Shown: positions 22,124-32,112 of the stretch, piece after piece
How the letters are laid out: every line of letters begins with the position of its first letter
Position numbering within the stretch: the first letter of the stretch is position 1
NCBI RefSeq assembly: GCF_024679245.1
Contig: NC_090179.1
Coordinates: forward strand, 2,974,820 to 3,038,819
Reading direction: 5' to 3'
Length of the DNA stretch: 64,000 nt
Source of the DNA: Pseudorasbora parva
Lineage: Eukaryota; Chordata; Actinopteri; Cypriniformes; Gobionidae
Notes under the pieces: generated by a model
The model's database searches: none
The model's input: only the letters and a program-made list of their open reading frames with translations
Told to the model about the DNA's origin: nothing
Made by a program: the position numbers and the translations under genes

Positions 22124-22209
22124 AAATGAGTGAGTAGATTTAAGAGTGATTGTTTGTGAGACTGAGAGTGAGTGTGATTGAATTTAAGAGTGACTGCGTG
22201 TGAGGAAGA

Positions 22210-22246
<37 letters not shown>

Positions 22247-22256
22247 TTAGTCGTAC
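21632..22256 (-). other. Helentron intron filled with simple repeats
   Basis: Bounded by GTACGA (donor, 22256) and TTTACAG (acceptor) on minus. It contains long (TG)n at 21888-21958 and 22091-22121, (GA)n at 22062-22088 and 22220-22246, and a gtccccac...ggtttaggg repeat like those at 16.1 and 25.9 kb. Confidence 0.6.
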
Positions 22257-22343
22257 CTTGTTAGTCGTGGAGAGTTGATCCTTCAGGTCCTCCTTTTCCC
22301 GACGCATTTGCTGAGCCTGCGATCTCTTTCCTTTCCGTGGCAT
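22257..22343 (-). pseudogene. Helentron first coding exon
   Basis: 29 codons, MPRKGKRSQAQQMRREKEDL..., Lys/Arg/Gln-rich, ending AAG before GTACGA, phase 0. It is the most upstream part of the Helentron protein that I can connect. The ATG is chosen because it is the first in frame and the join to 21631 keeps the frame. Confidence 0.6.
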
Positions 22344-23276
22344 CCTTTAAAATATCAAGAGATAAAAAAGAAATAAGACAAAAAAGTTATTCATGACAAA
22401 TTTCTCCTGTGTAAATTTGGATTAAATGTCCCCCCTTCTATGTAAAGCGCTTTGAGTGCCTTGAAAAGCGCTATATAAACCGAACGCATTATAAATTTAT
22501 CCGATCGACTAATTTGACTAAATTTAGTAACGATTAAAAGCACAGTTTACTTTAAAGTCATGAAACAACCATTGATTTCTTTTTAATCCTCAAAAGTAAT
22601 GCATATTGAAATACACTTCTTTGTTAGTTTAATTCATTTTAACAGAACATTGTCACTTTAAGAGGGACTTACTTTGAAAAGTTCTCCCGATGTAACAGCT
22701 GAGGAGCCTGAAAAGAGAAAACCTGCAGTACTCTCAGGTAGAAAAATCAGTTAAACAACAAAGAAAGATACACTGTGTAGATGAAGGTCGTGCTCAGATC
22801 AGTCAGTCTGGAAAAAATAACAACAACATAATGAAAACTAAACTCAAGTCAACTATGCATATCTTCTTTGCATGTTAAACATGAATTCTATATTTATCTG
22901 TATGGATAGCAATTTAGAAGCTGTATGTTAAATATGCATCCACCCTTGAGAATGACGTCTCATCACACCACACCCGGTCTGTGCGTCGAGTAAACACCTC
23001 CCCAAACGGACGAGCCGCGCATAGTCAACGAGAGAGACGAGGAAAACAAAAAAGCATGCAAATGGAAATTATCGTGGCCGAAAAAATTATCAAGCTAATT
23101 TTTTTTATCATGTGATTAATTGATTTATCGACTATCGCGACAGGCCTAACTCTCTCATACACACGAAGTGAGGCATAAAGCGCGTCACGCAACGAAACAA
23201 AATTATTTTCAGATCAACGTGCGGGCCACACTAACACGTTAGGGACGTTCGCGAACTGGCCAGAACAAAATGTCCT
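22344..23276. other. Spacer, possible Helentron 5' region
   Basis: AT-rich, no gene seen. It contains a plus-oriented L2/CR1-type 3' tail at about 22437-22490 (tgtaaagcgctttgagtg, then gcgctatataaac). Confidence 0.5.
22437..22490 (+). repeat. L2/CR1-type LINE 3' tail fragment
   Basis: Contains the characteristic GTAAAGCGCTTTGAGTG followed by AAAAGCGCTATATAA, but no upstream LINE body. Confidence 0.65.
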
Positions 23277-23400
23277 CGGAACGTCTGTGAGCGAACGTTA
23301 CAAAGCAGACAAAATGCGGACGTCCGCCGAACGTCCGTCAGCGAACGTTACAACTCGGACCTACTGCGTACCTAAACGGACGTTCGCAACATCCGGGGGA
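23277..23400. repeat. Two-copy tandem unit, CG-rich
   Basis: Two diverged units of about 50-60 bp share gaacgtc.gt.agcgaacgttacaa and cggacgt words. Unusually CpG-rich for the surroundings. Confidence 0.55.
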
Positions 23401-23793
23401 CGTCCCCTGTTTGCTGGGTCTGTCTCTGGGCCCCATAAAGCTATCCTGGCAGCACTCGTCTCCGTTGGAACTTTCTATTGCGGTACTAGAATTTGTCCCT
23501 TACCACAGTGTTTATAGATGCTGTTTCACATTTTATATCAACGTTTATGGATTAGGCCACCCGTGCACCTCATGCTCGGTGCACTCATTGGGATGCATTA
23601 GACTAAGAACACTGTGTTTATGCAATTTGTTTTGCAGTCAAAAAAAGAACACAAGCACACCAGCTCAGACATTTTCTGGGTTTTTATTTAGAAAAAAAGA
23701 GAAGAAAAGGAACTTTTTTTCTACAAAATCTACAAAATTAATAGTTGATGACGAAGTCTCATCTGAAAAAACAAACAAAGAATTGATTTAGTT

Positions 23794-24554
23794 TCACTTA
23801 TTGAGTAACTGCAGCACAGATAGGATTATGATGATCAACGTACTCAGCAAAATAAAAAGCTCCTCCTCTTCTGCTGCAGTGAGGAACACCTCCTCCTCCC
23901 CATCCAGCACCTGCCAGGGCTCGCCGTCCGGCGGTCGGACTTCCGCCGGCTGGTGACTTGCCGGTTGATCTGGCGGGGCCTCAGGTGGGGCCTCTGCAAG
24001 GGAGAAGTCAGGGACCATAGAGACAGCGGGCTCCGAATCCGTAAGAAGCCGGAGCTTCCCTATGGTCACTGATCTCCCAAGCGACCTCACCACCTTTAAC
24101 CGCGCCTTCGCCTTCAAAATTATAAAATCAACACTTCAATATTTTTTAAATAAGCAGTTTCATACATTAATGTTAAACAACTCTGTCAATCCTTTCAGTT
24201 TTAATCCTGACTTACCGACAAGTCCCCATGAGCCCTCTCCAGGTGCTTCTCAGGATACTTGTACGAGCGGCCACAGAGTGGGCAGTCCAAACAGGACAGC
24301 CTGACTGTGGTGCGTATAAAGGAGGAGGAGGAGTCTCTGCTCCCTATTTACCATGTCCTGGACGACAATCAAATGCCTTTTTACATCCATGATCCACGAC
24401 TGGCATAGGGGGCAGCGGACTGCTGTATGAAAAGATAAACGAAAAAAATCGTTCGAACACACAGTGTATATGATACAAAATGATTTAATAAACAATCACT
24501 GAATAGATCAACAAGCCAGCATTATTATCTCGATATGGCATTTTCTATGAAGAA

Positions 24555-24585
<31 letters not shown>

Positions 24586-24646
24586 AAATTAGATGAAAAA
24601 TAAATAATAATTCTCATGAATATATATATATATATACACACACACA

Positions 24647-24678
<32 letters not shown>

Positions 24679-25046
24679 GTACTAATACATTACATTAATT
24701 TTAATAGAGGTTTGCGAAAGTTCGTGCAGAAAGGCGTGCAATTTAAATGAAAATAAATGTATGAAACGTCAACAAAGGAAGGATGGCGTTCTGTGACAAT
24801 GGTCTTAAATAACGCCCCTGGATGGGTGGGCTCAATTAGGCCGAGATATTTATACATGTTTATAACTCATAATTTTACGATCAAGCTTTATGAGCATCAT
24901 ATATTGGTGAACTAAACCAAACTGTACAGTCAGATGTCGAAAAATTTACAAGATGGCATTTATAATAACACATTTGTAAGCAATTAATATTAAAATGATT
25001 GATTGTCTTACCTGATCGGATGAATCTGCGCGATTAATGAGCACAT
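23794..25046 (-). pseudogene. Zinc-finger / hydrophobic-tail small gene, copy A
   Basis: Possible exons: 25046-25012 (ends ATCAG before GTAAGA, probably 5' UTR), 24422-24216 (after CATACAG, before GTAAGT) and 24111-23794 (after TTGAAG, stop TGA). Exon 2 encodes CPLCQSWIMDVKRHL, then, one frame over, CPLCGRSYKYPEKHLERAH, two C2H2-like fingers. The second joins exon 3 in phase (HGDLS to AKARLKVV). Exon 3 is Pro/Glu-rich (LAEAPPEAPPDQP) and ends with a hydrophobic run, LFILLSTLIIIILSVLQLL, that could be a membrane anchor. The frame change between the fingers is present in both copies. The finger layout resembles multicopy fish proteins, but I cannot name the family. Confidence 0.5.
24549..24583. 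repeat. (GAT)n microsatellite
   Basis: About eleven GAT units; reduced to about five in copy B (near 29886). Confidence 0.9.
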
Positions 25047-25489
25047 GAGAAGCCCCCCTTGATTGCCATGACAACGATCAACAAATAACGCCCACTAATC
25101 CAAATTGCCCCTCCCATCTTTAATATTTTTTTTTTAAATTATTGTAAGTTTTTTTAATACTTATTTTATAATAACAAATTTCCCATGATTATTTTATTTA
25201 TTAATTATTTTTTTATATTATATATATATATATATAAAAAATTTTTTTTTTTTTTTTTCAAAATAATTTTTTTTATAATATTATTTTTTCATAATTCATA
25301 TTTTTACAAATATTTTTTTATGGTCATTTTTAAATATTTTTTGTAGATGATATTTCATATTTAATATAGATTTTAATATTTTTTTTGTAATGTACTTTTT
25401 TATAATGTACTTTTTTTACAGTTTAATGTGTGTAAGCCATTTGTTATGCAGCCAAAAAGGACAGGACAGTATGAATTTTTCACATTTAA

Positions 25490-26400
25490 CCCTTGTGTGG
25501 TGTTCATATTTTTGTTACTCAGCCAGTGTTCGTGGGTCTGGTGGACCCGCTGCATTTTTGGGTATTTAATTCAACAAAATCAAAAATGTTATGTTAAAAA
25601 AATCAACAGATGTTTACTTCATCCCAATTACAAGCAATATAAACAGCATATATGGCTAATATTTTCTCTGTAGCTTTGTTAGATCACATTTAAGAACCTC
25701 GTGTGGGAACGGCAGGGGTAGAAACAAAACACTTGGAGCTACTCTCTCACGCTTACACACAATCCCTCTCTCACACACACACATACACTCATGCAGACAC
25801 ACCCATAACCCCCCCCCCACACACACACACACACACACACACCCCACACCACACACACACACACACATATGCACACTTGGATATGTGGTGTATGGTTACT
25901 CTCCATAGGCATACTGGTTTTTCTAATGTACAAACTGTATAATATATCCCCTTACACTAAACCTACCCATAACAGAAAACTTTTGGCATTTTTTGAATTT
26001 CAAAAAACACCATTTAGTGTGTTTTAGTATGAGGACACAGATGTCGTCATAAACCATGTTTACGTTGTAATGCCCATGTCATTATACACATTTGTGTCCT
26101 CATAAACCATATACATGAACACACACACACTAACAGCAGGCCCTGGCAGGAGAAGGACAGAGTAAAGGTACACAGGACCTACAATTCCCACACTTTTATG
26201 AGCCCCGGGTCCACTGGACCCGAACATCCTGTGTGTGATATAAATGTGTAGGGGGGGTGTACAGTGTGTGGTCATTGAAAATGTGTTCTGATATTCGCCA
26301 AGGCCAATGAGTCTCAGTTTGAAAAAATAATTAATCATATCCTTTTTTTTTTCGATAAAAAAGGAAAAAGGGTCCAACAGACCCGAACACCATACAATGG
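25490..26400. mobile_element. piggyBac-like MITE, 911 bp
   Basis: Left end CCCTTGTGTGGTGTTC, right end the inverse of CCATTGTATGGTGTTC, each followed by a ggtct..tggaccc block. Flanked by TTAA (25486-25489, 26401-26404), the piggyBac target. The interior has (CA)n at 25819-25868 and a cctaaacctaccc-type repeat (about 25940-26110). Only its left part is present in copy B (30892-31211). Confidence 0.75.
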
Positions 26401-26403
26401 TTA

Positions 26404-27138
26404 ATGTAATTTTTCATGGATGAAAACACCTCTACTGTACTAAGCACACTCGGCCGAACGCAGTCGTCTAACTTTCAGCTTTCTGGGGCCTTCGGTTCCC
26501 GAGATACCGTGACTTCCTGTCCAGTTTTGAGGGGCCGTTTATCGAAAACCAAACCGAGTTGGATCTCCAAAATTCGGTTGCTCTTAGGAGCCCTAGGGGC
26601 CCTTCCAACCCCACCGTCCCCAGCTCCAGGGCCCTCCCGCTTCCACGATATTAATTGTTACATTTAAAGGGCCTAACTCTGGACTCCTTATAGCGATTCT
26701 GGCAGTACTCGTCTCGTTTAAACCGTATAGTCGAGCTCTACACACGTTCCAAGTTTCAGGACGATCCGCCGTGTCCTCGTTGAGAAAATCGGCAAAAAGC
26801 ACGCATTCAAAATGGTGGCGACCGTGCAGGTCTCCATTCTCGGCCAACTTTTGCTCATTGCTCGAGAACGCGAAGCCCAATCGGGCTCAAATTTACGTCA
26901 AAAACTCCACGCTGCCCCACAACCTGAATGTGAGAGTCGCGGGCCTCCGGGGCGCCCCCTGGCGGATCGCGAATTTTAACCTTCCGAGGGCTCTAGCTCC
27001 CGAACGGAGAGGCCCAGGACGTCGGGAGTGAGTGCGTTCTTTAGAGGACGTCGAGACTTTCCAACGAGATCCCGAGGCCCGGGGCCCCTGCGTTCACGAG
27101 AAATAAGGCCGAGAGGGGGCAGACAAAGGTCGAGGTCA
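26404..27138. repeat. GC-rich repeat block (left part)
   Basis: Markedly richer in G and C than its surroundings, with cccgaacgg and ggcccagga words. Positions 26664-26715 are a diverged version of the start of the 2.4-kb duplicated unit (tggcag.actcgtctc). The related block resumes at 28560-28765, so the LINE at 27139 probably split it. No coding claim. Confidence 0.5.
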
Positions 27139-28550
27139 TTGCTGGCCCATTAGTGTATATTTTTAATTTATCATTAGAACAGAATGTTGTTCCTGATGTT
27201 TGGAAATCGGCTTTGGTTGTAGCCCTGCTGAAAGGTGGAGATTCGGCCAATTTAAATAATTATAGACCGATTTCCAAGCTATCGGTGATAGTCAAAATTT
27301 TAGAATCTATTGTCAGTGAACAGTTAAAGGAATTTTTGTCCAGAAACAGCATTTTGTTCTGGTATCAGTCCGGTTTCAGAAAGAATCATAGTACGGTAAC
27401 TGCCACAATGTAAGCTCTAAATGACATTACCTGTGCTCTAGATAAAGGAAGATCATGTGCATTTATATGCTGATGACACCATCATTTACTGTTTTGCATC
27501 CTCCATTGATAGCTGCATCTTAAAGCTGCAGGAAGCATTTGTAATACTTCAGCGTAACCTCATCTCTCTAAGACTAGTTCTGAATGATAAGATAACCTCA
27601 TCTCTCTAAGACTAGTTCTGAATGATAAGATAACCTCATCTCTTTAAAACTAGTTCTGAATGATAAGAAAACAAAATATATTGTTTTCTCTAGGAAACGT
27701 AAGTGTGAATCTTCTTTACCATCTCTTTACACTTTGCAGGGTATTTCTATAGAACTAGTATCCTCCTATAGATACCTAGGCTTTGTATTGGAAAAGGACT
27801 TATCATTTAAGTTACATATTAAACATTTGTTATCTAAGTTAAGGCTACAGCTGGGGTTTTACTTTCGGAATAGTGCATGTTTTTCACAGTCAGCCAGGAG
27901 AAAGCTGGTGGAAGCTACTCTTACCTGTCTTAGATTATGGAGATGTTTTTTTTACAGAAATACCACTAAGGCTCTTTTACAATCATTGGACTCTGTTTAT
28001 CACTCTGCTTTAAGATTTATAACTTGGGCAAATCATTATACTCATCATTGTGCACTGTATGAAATGGTGGGTTGGCCTTCACTTCATTTAAGAAGGTACA
28101 AGCACTGGCTTATATTTGTGTATAAGGCCATAGTTGGCCAGCTTCCTCTGTATATGAATAGTCTAATAACTGTCAATAGTAAAGGGCATAATCTGCGTTC
28201 AAGTAGATACATTCTTTTAAATGTCCCCTTAATGAAGACAGAGTTTGGAAAAACTGCTTTTATTTATAGTGCATCAACTGCCTGGAATGAGATTCAAAGA
28301 TCACTAAAACTTAGTGTATTTATTTCACTCAATGAGTTTAAGTTATATCTTAATCGAACATTTCAAGCTTTCTGTACTTGTTCTTGTTCTTAATCATGAA
28401 TTATTGCTGGAAATGTGTGTGTGGTCATTTTTGTTTTATGGTTGTTGGTTTTATTTTGTTTTTTGTGTGCTGCTACCTTGGCCAGGGCTCACTTGTAAAT
28501 GAGATATCGATCTCAATGTGATTTTATTCCCTGGTTAAATAAAGGTATAA
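27139..28550 (+). pseudogene. Non-LTR retrotransposon reverse transcriptase, internally deleted
   Basis: 27153-27413 encodes RT fingers (NVVPDVWKSALVVALLKGGD, NNYRPISKLS, YQSGFRKNHSTVTA). After about 35 bp it resumes with HLYADDTIIY, so the palm segment between these motifs is missing. A triplicated 38-bp unit (27555-27668) adds stops. 27734-28393 stays open for the C-terminal part (SYRYLGFVLEKDL, LRFITWANHYTHH, TAWNEIQRSLK). The 3' end has a ccctggttaaataaagg tail. Clade not determined; different from the L2-like copy at 8.8 kb. Confidence 0.85.
27555..27668 (+). repeat. 38-bp unit repeated three times
   Basis: Units start taacctcatctct and end tgaatgataaga; the third differs by two bases. 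It lies inside the LINE pseudogene just after YADD. Confidence 0.9.
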
Positions 28551-28765
28551 TAGAGAATCCAACATTTTTTAACTGCCCGTTACTCCCGAACCACGGGGCC
28601 CAGTAACCCGGGGAGAACTCGTTCGGGACGGGGAGGGCGGCAGCTTTCCAACAAGACCCCGCACGAGCATCGGGGCCATTGTGTTCCCGAACGGGAGCCC
28701 TAGGGGCCTAGTGGCCTTTGCGTTACAGAGAAATACATTTTTAAACTTTACCCAGAAAAGGGGCT
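28551..28765. repeat. GC-rich repeat block (right part)
   Basis: Resumes the kind of sequence seen at 27000-27138 (cccgaacgg, tttccaac.agac/atcccg, ggggcc) and runs straight into duplication copy B. Confidence 0.45.
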
Positions 28766-29122
28766 CTGTCTCTGGGCCCCATAAAGCTATCCTGGCAGCA
28801 CTCGTCTCCGTTGGAACCGTCTATTGCGGTACTAGAATTTGTCCCTTACCACAGTGTTTGTAGATGCTGTTTCAACCTTTATGGTTTAGGCCACCCGTGC
28901 ACCTCATGCTCGGTGCACTCATTGGGATGCATTAGACTAAGAACACTGTGTTTATGCAATTTGTTTTGCAGTCAAAAAAAGAACACAAGCACACCAGCTC
29001 AGACATTTTCTGGGTTTTATTTAGAAAAAAAAGAGAAGAAAAGGAACTTAAAAAAAATCTAAAAAATTAAAAGTTGATGACGAAGTCTCATCTGAAAAAA
29101 CAAACACAGAATTGATTTAGTT

Positions 29123-29943
29123 TCACTTATTGAGTAACTGCAGCACAGATAGGATTATGATGATCAACGTACTCAGCAAAATAAAAAGCTCCTCCTCTTC
29201 TGCTGCAGTGAGGAACACCTCCTCCTCCCCATCCAGCACCTGCCAGGGCTCGCCGTCCGGCGGTCGGACTTCCGCCGGCTGGTGACTTGCCGGTTGATCA
29301 GGCGGGGCCTCAGGTGGGGCCTCTGCAAGGGAGAAGTCAGGGACCATAGAGACAGCGGGCTCCGAATCCCTAAGAAGCCGGAGCTTCCCTATGGTCACTG
29401 ATCTCCCAAGCGACCTCACCACCTTTAGCCGCGCCTTCGCCTTCAAAATTATTAAAATCAACACTTTAATATTTTTTAAATAAGCAGTTTCATACATTAA
29501 TGTTAAACAACTCTGTCAATCCTTTCAGTTTTAATCCTGACTTACCGACAAGTCCCCATGAGCCCTCTCCAGGTGCTTCTCAGGATACTTGTACGAGCGG
29601 CCACAGAGTGGGCAGTCCAAACAGGACAGCCTGACTCTGGTGCGTATAAAGGAGGAGGAGGAGTCTCAGCTCCCTATTTACCATGTCCTGGACGACAATC
29701 AAATGCCTTTTTACATCCATGATCCACGACTGGCATAGGGGGCAACGGACTGCTGTATGAAAAGATAAACGAAAAAAATCGTTCGAACACACAGTGTATA
29801 TGATACAAAATGATTTAATAAACAATCACTGAATAGATCAACAAGCCAGCATTATTATCTCGATATGGCATTTTCTATGAAGAAGAAGATGATGATGATG
29901 ATCTGAATAAATGAATAAATAATAATTCTCATGAATATATATG

Positions 29944-29974
<31 letters not shown>

Positions 29975-30392
29975 CACAAACACACACACACAAACACACA
30001 CACACCAACACACACACACACACAGTACTAATACATTACATTAATTTTAATAGAGGTTTGCGAAAGTTTGTGCAGAAAGGCGTGCAATTTAAATGAAAAT
30101 AAATGTATGAAACGTCAACAAAGGAAGGATGGCGTTCTGTGACAATGGTCTTAAATAACGCCCCTGGATGGGTGGGCTCAATTAGGCCGAGATATTTATA
30201 CATGTTTATAACTCATAATTTTACGATCAAGCTTTATGAGCATCATATATTGGTGAACTAAACCAAACTGTACAGTCAGATGTCGAAAAATGTACAAGAT
30301 GGCATTTATAATAACACATTTGTAAGCAATTAATATTAAAATGATTGATTGTCTTACCTGATCGGATGAATCTGCGTGATTAATGAGCACAT
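29123..30392 (-). pseudogene. Zinc-finger / hydrophobic-tail small gene, copy B
   Basis: Same exon layout as copy A: possible first exon from about 30392, finger exon within 29580-29825, last exon 29440-29123. In the last exon I count three base differences from copy A, two silent and one Thr-to-Arg (LRLLTDS to LRLLRDS). The open frame and hydrophobic tail are kept, as is the shared frame change between the two fingers. It is therefore a recent duplicate of an already frame-altered gene, or the true splice pattern bypasses that point. Confidence 0.5.
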
Positions 30393-30584
30393 GAGAAGCC
30401 CCCCTTGATTGCCATGACAACGATCAACAAATAACGCCCACTAATCCAAATTGCCCCTCCCACTTTTAGTATTTTTTTTTTTTTTATTGTAATAGTTTTT
30501 TTTATACTTATTTTATAATAACAAAAATTTCCCATGATTATTTTATTTAATAATTAATTTTTTATATATATATATATTTTTTTA

Positions 30585-30588
<4 letters not shown>

Positions 30589-30646
<58 letters not shown>
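30589..30646. repeat. (TA)n microsatellite
   Basis: About 29 TA units, expanded relative to copy A (25218-25236). Confidence 0.9.
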
Positions 30647-30652
<6 letters not shown>

Positions 30653-31211
30653 TATTTTTTTTCAAAATAATTATTTTTTATAATATTATTTTTTTCATAA
30701 TTCATATTTTTACAAAAAAAATGTATGGTCATTTTTAAATATTTTTTGTAGATATTTCATATTTAATATAGATTTTAATATTTTTTTTGTAATGTACTTT
30801 TTTATAATGTACTTTTTTTACAGTTTAATGTGTGTAAGCCATTTGTTATGCAGCCAAAAAGGACAGGACAGTATGAATTTTTCACATTTAACCCTTGTGT
30901 GGTGTTCATATTTTTGTTACTCAGCCAGTGTTCGTGGGTCTGGTGGACCCGCTGCATTTTTGGGTTTTTAATTCAACAAAATCAAAAATGTTATGTTAAA
31001 AAAATCAACAGATGTTTACTTCATCCCAATTATAAGCAATATAAACAGCATATATGGTTAATATTTTCTCTGTAGCTTTGTTAGATCACATTTAAGAATT
31101 GCAACCTTGTGTGGGAACGGCAGGGGTAGAAACAAAACACACTCTTGGAGCTACTCTCTCACACTTACACACAATCCCTCTCTCACACACACACATACAC
31201 TCATGCAGACA

Positions 31212-31393
31212 AATTTGCCCAATTGCACAGCCTTAAGAGCGTGCATATCATGAATGCTGGGTCTCATTTGTTTTCTGAGAATCTACTGAACCTACTGGTA
31301 ACTTGTTTGCCACGTAGCAATAAAAAAAATACGAAAAACCTTGATTATTCTGGTTAGTCACATTGTACTGCAATTATTTTGAACAAGACTGTA
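31212..31393. mobile_element. Tc1/mariner terminal fragment
   Basis: Carries a well-known fish Tc1-type end (cttgtttgccacgtagcaat, ccttgattattctggttag, ending gaacaagactgta). No transposase follows. It abuts the truncated duplication copy. Confidence 0.6.
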
Positions 31394-31722
31394 CATCCGA
31401 TTTGATATCATTCCGGATGTATACGGATATATACCGATCCATGGAATTTGACCTATCCGGCCAGTATACTCCTGGATTCTTCCGAATTTCAGCAGTGTAT
31501 ACAGGAGTATACGGGTCCGGATACACCTTTTTTCATGCAGTGGATGTGGTCTGTAGTGTGTCAGGCTTCTGCTTTGAACTGCACATCATCTTTGTTAAAA
31601 AGTTTAATTTTAAAGTTGTCCTTAATGTTTGTGGTGCACAATTTGAGAAGGAGGTATTGTATGTCACATGCCTGTCCTGTCTCGTGTGCACGTGGGTTTT
31701 GTGGACATGTGCTCCTGTCATC
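31394..31722. other. Spacer
   Basis: No recognised gene. It has several tata/ccgg words (gtatac, atccgg) at 31395-31530, a possible old repeat. Confidence 0.4.
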
Positions 31723-31754
31723 AGCTGTGTCCCAAAGTGAAGTGCGTGCACTTC

Positions 31755-32112
31755 GAAGGCCGCATTTGAAGTGCGATTAAGTCATAGTGGCACTACGAAG
31801 GCTGTCCCAATGTGAAGGCTGCACCCTCTGAAGGCCGCATTTGAAGTGCGATTAAGTCATAGTGGCACTACGAAGGCTGTCCCAATGTGAAGGCTGCACC
31901 CTCTGAAGGCCGCATTTGAAGTGCGATTACGTCACAGCGGCACTATGAAGGATGTCCCAAAGTGAGAGCTGCACCCTCTGAAGGCCGCATTTGAAGTGTG
32001 ATTACGTCACAGCGGTGCGACGAAGGCTGTCCCAAAGTGAGAGCTGCACCCTCTGAAGGCCACATTTGAAGTGCGATTGCGTCACAGCGGTGCGACGAAG
32101 GCTGCCGCAATT
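31755..32112. repeat. 75-bp tandem array, about 4.7 copies
   Basis: Units start gaaggccgcatttgaagtg at 31755, 31830, 31905, 31980 and 32055, an exact 75-bp period, with a gradient of substitutions from left to right. Confidence 0.95.

Larger units (their letters stand above)
7480..22343 (-). mobile_element. Decayed Helentron (Helitron with endonuclease), nested insertions
   Basis: Minus-strand order: spliced N-terminal exon (22343), cysteine-protease-like domain, short tandem peptide repeats, Cys-rich N-region, HUH Rep, PIF1-like helicase, AP-endonuclease ending near 7480. A Rep/helicase fused to an endonuclease is the hallmark of fish Helentrons. Several frameshifts and stops show that it is inactive. 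It is interrupted by 7765-8237 (Harbinger MITE), 8811-13077 (L2-like LINE), about 13346-14886 (probable LTR) and about 15498-17432 (composite repeat). Removing the first two restores colinear Helentron sequence. The exact termini were not found. Confidence 0.85.
23420..25799. repeat. 2.4-kb direct duplication, copy A
   Basis: Nearly identical to 28766-31211. Both start at ctgtctctgggcccc and end at catgcagaca. Differences are scattered substitutions, small indels and a longer (TA)n in copy B. It carries a small spliced gene (minus) and the left half of a piggyBac-like MITE, so the unit crosses element borders and looks like a segmental duplication rather than a transposon copy. Confidence 0.88.
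28766..31211. repeat. 2.4-kb direct duplication, copy B
   Basis: Matches 23420-25799 almost throughout. Differs by a (TA)n expansion (30589-30646), fewer GAT units and scattered substitutions. It stops within the MITE at the (CA)n tract and continues into a Tc1 end. Confidence 0.88.

Noticed and set aside
25656..25942. Cys/Val-rich and His/Thr-rich ORFs on both strands
   Set aside because: Translations of (CA)n tracts.
31755..32112. Possible CRISPR-like array
   Set aside because: The 75-bp units are contiguous with no unique spacers and lie in a eukaryotic transposon.
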